Shown in pieces: positions 60,807 through 64,000 of a DNA stretch of 64,000 nucleotides. How positions within the stretch are numbered: the first letter of the stretch is position 1; each line of letters begins with the position of its first letter. Position numbers and translations under genes: made by a program. Source of the stretch: Methyloligella solikamskensis. Its GTDB lineage: Bacteria > Pseudomonadota > Alphaproteobacteria > Rhizobiales > Methyloligellaceae. The notes below the pieces were generated by a model, which made no database searches, was not told the origin of the DNA, and saw only the letters and a program-made list of their open reading frames with translations. Where the stretch lies: the NCBI RefSeq assembly GCF_042676065.1, contig NZ_JBHTJO010000001.1, positions 2,542,001 to 2,606,000 of the forward strand, read 5' to 3'.

Positions 60807-63185
60807 ATGACAGAATCACTGCCCCAAACTCCGCTTTCCCAGGACGAGCTTCAGGCCATCGACGCCTATTGGCGCGCGGCGAACTATCTTTCCGTCGGGC
60901 AGATCTACCTGCTCGACAACCCGCTGCTGCGCACGCCTCTGACGCCGGAGGACATCAAGCCGCGGCTGCTCGGCCACTGGGGCACCTCGCCCGGGCTCAA
61001 TCTCATCTACGCCCATCTGAACCGGGTGATCCGGGCGAAGGATCTCGACGTGCTGTTCGTGACGGGGCCGGGCCACGGCGCGCCGGCAATTGTCGCCAAC
61101 ACCTATCTGGAAGGAAGCTATAGCGAGCTCTTTCCCGACATCACGAGGAACGAGGACGGCATGCGGAAGCTGGTCCGCCAGTTCTCCTTCCCCGGCGGCA
61201 TTCCCAGCCACACGGCGGCGGAGACGCCCGGCTCGATCCACGAAGGCGGCGAGCTCGGCTATTCCCTCTCCCACGCCTTCGGGGCGGCGTTCGATAATCC
61301 CGATCTGATCGTCGCTTGCGTTGTGGGCGACGGCGAGGCGGAGACCGGACCGCTGGCCACGGCCTGGCATGGCAACAAGTTCCTGAACCCCGCGACGGAC
61401 GGGGCGGTGCTGCCGATCCTGCATCTCAACGGCTACAAGATCGCCAACCCGACGGTGCTCGCCCGGATCGGCCGGGAGGAGCTGACCGAACTGATGCGCG
61501 GTTACGGCTATCAGCCCTATTTCGTCTCGGGCGACGATCCGGCGGACGTGCACCAGCAGATGGCCGCCACGCTCGACGAGATTACCAACGAGATCCGCGC
61601 TATCCAGACCGCAGCCCGCGAGGGCGGAAAGAATGAACGGCCGCACTGGCCGATGATCGTCCTGGAGACGCCGAAGGGCTGGACCGGACCAAAGGAGGTC
61701 GACGGGCTTCCCACGGAAGGAACGTGGCGCTCCCATCAGGTGCCGCTCGCCAAGGTGCGCGAGAACCCCGAGCATCTGGAGATTCTGCAGAAGTGGCTCG
61801 AGAGCTATCGCCCGGACGAGTTGTTCGACGAGCAAGGCCGGTTGCGGGACAACCTCGCCGCGCTGGCGCCTGAGGGCACGAAGCGCATGGGCGCGAACCC
61901 CCATGGCAATGGCGGGAAGCTGCGGGTCGATCTGAAGCTGCCGGACTATCGGGACTTCGCCCTACCCGTCTCAGAACCCGGCGGGGCTCTGGGCGAGGCG
62001 ACCCGGGCGGGCGGCGACTATCTGCGCGAGGTCATGCGGCTCAGCGCGGACGCACGAAACTTCCGGCTCTTCGGTCCCGACGAGACGGCCTCGAACCGTC
62101 TGGCTGCGGTATTCGACGTGACGGACCGGAGCTGGGATGCGGAAACGCTACCCACGGACGATCACCTGTCGCCCGACGGACGGGTGATGGAGATCCTGAG
62201 CGAGCATACCTGCGAGGGCTGGCTGGAAGGCTATTTGCTGACCGGACGCCACGGCCTCTTCTCCTGCTACGAGGCCTTCATTCACATCATCGATTCGATG
62301 CTCAACCAGCACGCCAAATGGTTGAAGGTGTCGAAGGAGGTGCCGTGGCGGCGGCCGATCTCGTCGCTCAACTACCTGCTGACCTCCCATGTCTGGCGGC
62401 AGGACCACAACGGCTTCAGCCACCAGGACCCGGGCTTCATCGATCATGTGGTGAACAAGAAGGCGGACGTGATCCGTGTCTATCTGCCGCCGGACGGCAA
62501 TACGCTTCTTTGCACTCTCGACCACTGCCTGCGCACCACCAACACGGTGAACGTAATCGTGGCTGGCAAGCAGCCGGAGCCTCAATGGCTCTCCATGGAC
62601 GATGCCATCCGCCACTGCCAGGAAGGCGCCGGCATCTGGTCCTTCGCCAGCAATGACCGCGGGGCGGAGCCCGATGTGGTGATGGCTTGCGCGGGCGATG
62701 TGCCGACCATTGAGACGCTGGCCGCGGTGAGCCTGCTGCGGGAGCATCTTCCCGATCTCAAGGTCCGGGTCGTGAACGTGGTGGACCTGATGCGCCTGCA
62801 GCCGGACTACGTGCACCCCCACGGGCTGTCGGATGCGGATTTCGATGCGCTGTTCACGCCCGACAAACCGATCATCTTCAACTATCACGGCTATCCGTGG
62901 CTCATTCACCGGCTGACTTATCGGCGCACTAATCACGGCAAGCTGCATGTGCGCGGCTATATCGAGGAAGGCACCACGACGACGCCGTTCGACATGGCGG
63001 TGCTGAACGGGATCGACCGGTTCGATCTCTTCATCGATGTGATCGACCGGGTGCCAGGGCTCGCCGAGAGCGCCGCCCAGCTTCGCCAGGCGATGAAGGA
63101 CAAGCTCGCCGATCACCGCCGCTATATCGTGGAGCACGGTCAGGACATGCCGGAGATTCGCGACTGGAAATGGCCGGCCGCTTAG
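60807..63185 (+). CDS. Phosphoketolase (xylulose-5-phosphate / fructose-6-phosphate)
   Basis: A 792-residue thiamine diphosphate enzyme that splits xylulose 5-phosphate or fructose 6-phosphate with phosphate into acetyl phosphate and a shorter sugar phosphate. Signature stretches: YWRAANYLSVGQIYL, LGHWGTSPGLNL, SHTAAETPGSIHEGGELGYSL, the TPP motif GDGEAETGPLATAWHGNKF, and DHNGFSHQDPGF. ATG 60807 follows TTG 60801, which adds only two residues. In methylotrophs it offers a route from sugar phosphates to acetyl units. Specificity for X5P alone or both substrates cannot be read by eye. Confidence 0.93.
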   Translation: MTESLPQTPLSQDELQAIDAYWRAANYLSVGQIYLLDNPLLRTPLTPEDIKPRLLGHWGTSPGLNLIYAHLNRVIRAKDLDVLFVTGPGHGAPAIVANTYLEGSYSELFPDITRNEDGMRKLVRQFSFPGGIPSHTAAETPGSIHEGGELGYSLSHAFGAAFDNPDLIVACVVGDGEAETGPLATAWHGNKFLNPATDGAVLPILHLNGYKIANPTVLARIGREELTELMRGYGYQPYFVSGDDPADVHQQMAATLDEITNEIRAIQTAAREGGKNERPHWPMIVLETPKGWTGPKEVDGLPTEGTWRSHQVPLAKVRENPEHLEILQKWLESYRPDELFDEQGRLRDNLAALAPEGTKRMGANPHGNGGKLRVDLKLPDYRDFALPVSEPGGALGEATRAGGDYLREVMRLSADARNFRLFGPDETASNRLAAVFDVTDRSWDAETLPTDDHLSPDGRVMEILSEHTCEGWLEGYLLTGRHGLFSCYEAFIHIIDSMLNQHAKWLKVSKEVPWRRPISSLNYLLTSHVWRQDHNGFSHQDPGFIDHVVNKKADVIRVYLPPDGNTLLCTLDHCLRTTNTVNVIVAGKQPEPQWLSMDDAIRHCQEGAGIWSFASNDRGAEPDVVMACAGDVPTIETLAAVSLLREHLPDLKVRVVNVVDLMRLQPDYVHPHGLSDADFDALFTPDKPIIFNYHGYPWLIHRLTYRRTNHGKLHVRGYIEEGTTTTPFDMAVLNGIDRFDLFIDVIDRVPGLAESAAQLRQAMKDKLADHRRYIVEHGQDMPEIRDWKWPAA

Positions 63186-63202
63186 ATGGAGGAGGCTACC
63201 CC

Positions 63203-63565
63203 ATGATCGAGATGCTGGAAGGATTTCCCGACAATATCGTCGCCGTCGCCTATCGCGGCGAAATCTCGGCGGAGGACTATGAAAAGGTTCTGGTGCCGGC
63301 CGTCGAGAAGTGCCTGAAGGAGTACGGCAAGATCCGCCTCTATGCTGAGATCGGCTCCGATCTCAAAGGCATCGACGCGGGCGCCGCGTTCGAGGATTTC
63401 AGCGTGGGCATGAAGAACTATGTCCATTGGGAGCGCGTGGCCGTGGTGACCGATCACGATTGGATCGCCAACGCCGTGCGCTTCTTCAGCTTCATGATGC
63501 CGGGGGCGATGAAGCCCTTCGCGCCATCCGACAAGGCGGCCGCGACAGAATGGCTCGAAGCGTAA
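63203..63565 (+). CDS. SpoIIAA-like (STAS/SEC14-fold) protein
   Basis: A 120-residue cytoplasmic protein of the SpoIIAA-like family (IVAVAYRGEISAEDYEKVLVPAVEK, RLYAEIGSDLKG, RVAVVTDHDWIANAVRFFSFMMPG). Function unknown; family members occur near stress and metabolic genes. ATG 63203 has GGAGGAGG just ahead (63188-63195), 17 bases past the phosphoketolase stop, so it is co-transcribed. Confidence 0.82.
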   Translation: MIEMLEGFPDNIVAVAYRGEISAEDYEKVLVPAVEKCLKEYGKIRLYAEIGSDLKGIDAGAAFEDFSVGMKNYVHWERVAVVTDHDWIANAVRFFSFMMPGAMKPFAPSDKAAATEWLEA

Positions 63566-63598
63566 GCGCCAGCGACCCAAAGCAGACGAGGACGAATT

Positions 63599-64000
63599 AT
63601 GGACGATACGGTCATCGGGATCGATGAGGAGAAGCCGGTCTTCCGGCTTCCTTCGGTGGAGGATTACGAGGATCTGATCGGCCCGGAAGCGGTAACTCGC
63701 ATCCTGAGCAAGGCGTATGCCTTACGCGATCTGCATCTGATCAACGTCAACTCCACCTACTACGGCGGCGGCGTCGCGCAGATCCTGTCCTCTCTCACCT
63801 TGATGATGAACGCCGCCGGCATCCAGACCGGCTGGCGGGTGATCGAGGGACGGCCCGACTTCTTCAGCACCACGAAGAAGATGCACAACGCGCTCCAGGG
63901 CGACGAGATCGAGCTGACGCCGCTGAAGAAGAAGATCTATGAGGAGGTCGTGTTCGAGAATGCCGCGCGAATGCATCTCGACCACGACGTGGTGATCGTC
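63599..64000 (+). CDS. Trehalose synthase (TreT)-type glycosyltransferase, N-terminal part (runs off the window)
   Basis: The first 134 codons are open to the edge. The segment NVNSTYYGGGVAQILSSL, then TGWRVIEG and FFSTTKKMHNALQG, is the start of GT4-family trehalose glycosyltransferring synthase/trehalose phosphorylase-like enzymes, which make trehalose from NDP-glucose and glucose or the reverse. It lies 33 bases behind the SpoIIAA-like gene. The catalytic half is outside the window, so substrate choice is open. Confidence 0.8.
   Translation, partial: MDDTVIGIDEEKPVFRLPSVEDYEDLIGPEAVTRILSKAYALRDLHLINVNSTYYGGGVAQILSSLTLMMNAAGIQTGWRVIEGRPDFFSTTKKMHNALQGDEIELTPLKKKIYEEVVFENAARMHLDHDVVIV

Noticed and set aside
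1..64000. CRISPR arrays, insertion sequences, prophage, tRNA or rRNA genes
   Set aside because: No regularly spaced repeats of CRISPR size, no transposase or integrase frame, and no tRNA- or rRNA-like sequence was seen on either strand.

Overview
The window (64 kb, GC-rich, dense operons with ATGA overlaps) reads as the chromosome of a methylotrophic alphaproteobacterium. The complete mxaFJGIRSACKLD methanol oxidation operon, a second lanthanide-type methanol dehydrogenase cluster, an NAD-linked molybdenum formate dehydrogenase and a GlnT/GMAS-type nitrogen cluster point to Hyphomicrobiales of the Methyloceanibacter/Methyloligella/Hyphomicrobium kind. An ectoine-degradation operon suggests a saline or marine habitat. 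The taxonomic placement is inference from gene content, not from a marker gene.

Layout. 0-6 kb: end of a probable fdsB, then fdsA-fdhD-fdsD and modBC (formate oxidation plus molybdate uptake, no modA here). 6-14 kb, minus strand: an xox-type block of lanthanide-type PQQ methanol dehydrogenase, a MoxJ-like binding protein fused to ankyrin repeats, a c-type cytochrome, a PQQ-system ABC binding protein and a beta-propeller protein. 14-18 kb: a NarL-type two-component pair (minus) divergent from two tandem periplasmic EF-hand proteins (plus), each followed by a strong terminator. 18-31 kb, minus strand: mxaF-J-G-I-R-S-A-C-K-L-D, continuing into a second copy of the beta-propeller/ABC-binding pair. 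31-34.6 kb, plus strand: a lipoprotein, an exported FKBP isomerase and a second two-component pair, divergent from mxaF.

34.7-35.4 kb: a more AT-rich patch with a small lipoprotein and a Sel1-like protein. 35.5-43 kb, minus strand: an XRE-cupin regulator, glxBCD/mgsABC-like glutamate synthase parts and a GlnT/GMAS-type ligase. Next comes an Amt ammonium transporter with a convincing sigma-54 promoter and a 50-residue membrane protein behind it. 43-51 kb: asparagine synthetase, a small membrane protein, a large membrane-anchored helical protein, and divergent from it a six-heme cytochrome with a P460-like front end. 51-57.7 kb, minus strand: ectoine catabolism (doeC, doeA, doeD, doeB2-like) and a Bcr/CflA efflux pump. 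58-60.5 kb: class A penicillin-binding protein and an SH3 protein. 60.8-64 kb: phosphoketolase, a SpoIIAA-like protein and the start of a trehalose synthase-type glycosyltransferase.

How it fits together: methanol is oxidised in the periplasm by a calcium (MxaFI) or lanthanide (Xox-type) quinoprotein, with electrons passing to cytochromes c. Formaldehyde goes to formate by routes outside the window, and formate is burnt to CO2 by FdsABG with NADH formation. The two paralogous two-component systems are obvious candidates for control of the two dehydrogenase clusters. The observations most worth a second look are the tandem EF-hand proteins between the two metal-dependent dehydrogenase loci, the ankyrin fusion in the xox block, the cysteine-bearing insertion in the Xox-type enzyme, and the P460-multiheme fusion protein.
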